From: Ignavibacteria bacterium
GTDB taxonomy: Bacteria > Bacteroidota > Ignavibacteria > Ignavibacteriales > Melioribacteraceae
Assembly (NCBI GenBank): GCA_003233295.1
Contig: QILJ01000316.1
Span: forward strand, 1 to 14,645
DNA length: 14,645 nucleotides
Reading direction: 5' to 3'
Shown: piece by piece, positions 14,306-14,645 of the stretch
Layout: every line of letters starts with the position of its first letter
How positions within the stretch are numbered: the stretch's first letter is position 1
Made by a program: the position numbers and the translations under genes
Notes under the pieces: generated by a model
What the model was told of the DNA's origin: nothing
The model's database searches: none
Seen by the model: only the letters and a program-made list of their open reading frames with translations

Positions 14306-14645
14306 ATGCAAAGGATGACTTTTTCAGTTATTGCGTTTTTTGTTTTATTGTTTGTATCATGTCAAATTGAAAAACCTGATATAAATAGTTTAATTAAAAA
14401 TGGCGATTACACTAAGGCCGAAAAACTTATCGAGCAAATCGTTGCAACTAAAAATATCTCGGAAGAAGAGAAGTATAATATGAAATTCCAAATTGAAGGA
14501 ATGAACAGGATAAAGAAAGATTTTACTAAAACTGCTGATGATATTTTGGATTATGTGCATAAGTATTATCCTGATGCTGTAAATGATGACCTTTCAAAAT
14601 GGGAAGCTGACGGTTCGCTGGAATTCAAAATAATAGATGGTAAAA
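14306..14645 (+). CDS. Lipoprotein N-terminus, likely transglutaminase-family; cut by window edge
   Basis: 113 codons visible, open to the edge. Residues 4-17 are a hydrophobic signal (MTFSVIAFFVLLFV) ending in the lipobox LFVSC, with Cys 19 as the lipid site. Then comes a helical region (INSLIKNGDYTKAEKLIEQ, about 25-43) like one small repeat of the tetratricopeptide sort, and later ADDILDYVHKYYPD followed by LSKWEADGSLEFKIIDG. That last part resembles the region ahead of the transglutaminase-like domain in Bacteroidota lipoproteins; the catalytic domain itself lies outside the window, so this call is tentative. The ATG has AGGGA eight bases upstream and follows the methyltransferase by 27 bp, possibly in the same transcript. 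Confidence 0.6.
   Translation, partial: MQRMTFSVIAFFVLLFVSCQIEKPDINSLIKNGDYTKAEKLIEQIVATKNISEEEKYNMKFQIEGMNRIKKDFTKTADDILDYVHKYYPDAVNDDLSKWEADGSLEFKIIDGK

Noticed and set aside
1..14645. CRISPR arrays, tRNA or rRNA genes, complete insertion sequences
   Set aside because: No regularly spaced repeats, no cloverleaf or rRNA-like segment and no transposase were seen on reading both strands.

Overview
The window is AT-rich and most likely comes from an Ignavibacteriota/Chlorobiota/Bacteroidota-type bacterium. The main pointers are a type IX secretion sorting tail with the 'QNYPNPFNPSTT' signature, a DUF3078 outer-membrane-type protein, weak or absent Shine-Dalgarno sites at several genes, and a transglutaminase-type lipoprotein N-terminus typical of that superphylum. 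This assignment is inference from gene content; no marker gene is present.

Left end (1-2365, all minus strand): remains of an accessory, probably defence-related, locus. It holds a SIR2-like gene running off the left edge, a 45-codon orphan C-terminal relic abutting its start, a small membrane-anchored protein, and a broken N-terminal piece of a PLD-type helicase with an in-frame TGA. The two relic ends share a 47-bp, 91% identical direct repeat that brackets the small membrane-protein gene. A long imperfect palindrome lies upstream.

Middle (2366-6066): a YtcJ-type amidohydrolase (-), a secreted M23 peptidase with a T9SS tail (+) and a DUF3078 protein (-). A short palindrome sits in frame inside the sorting domain of the peptidase.

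Core (6250-13028, plus strand): an assimilatory sulfate reduction operon. After the leader come a DUF2061 membrane protein, APS/PAPS reductase (cysH), ATP sulfurylase subunits (cysD, cysN), a siroheme sulfite reductase, and a bifunctional siroheme synthase (cysG) that makes the reductase's cofactor. Spacing is tight, with overlapping or near-adjacent stops and starts. No cysC, cysJ or sulfate transporter is present in the window.

The leader is the most striking part. A 25-codon ORF with four Cys codons near its end is followed by three mutually exclusive RNA pairings and an intrinsic terminator, the layout of a ribosome-mediated attenuator. Immediately downstream is a SAM-I (S-box) riboswitch with its own terminator. 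The operon therefore appears to pass two serial terminators, one reading Cys-tRNA charging and one reading SAM.

Right end (13029-14645): a 360-bp spacer with inverted repeats and a doubtful 56-codon ORF, then a single-domain homocysteine S-methyltransferase (the SAM/methionine branch of sulfur metabolism) and the 5' end of a lipoprotein gene cut by the window edge.
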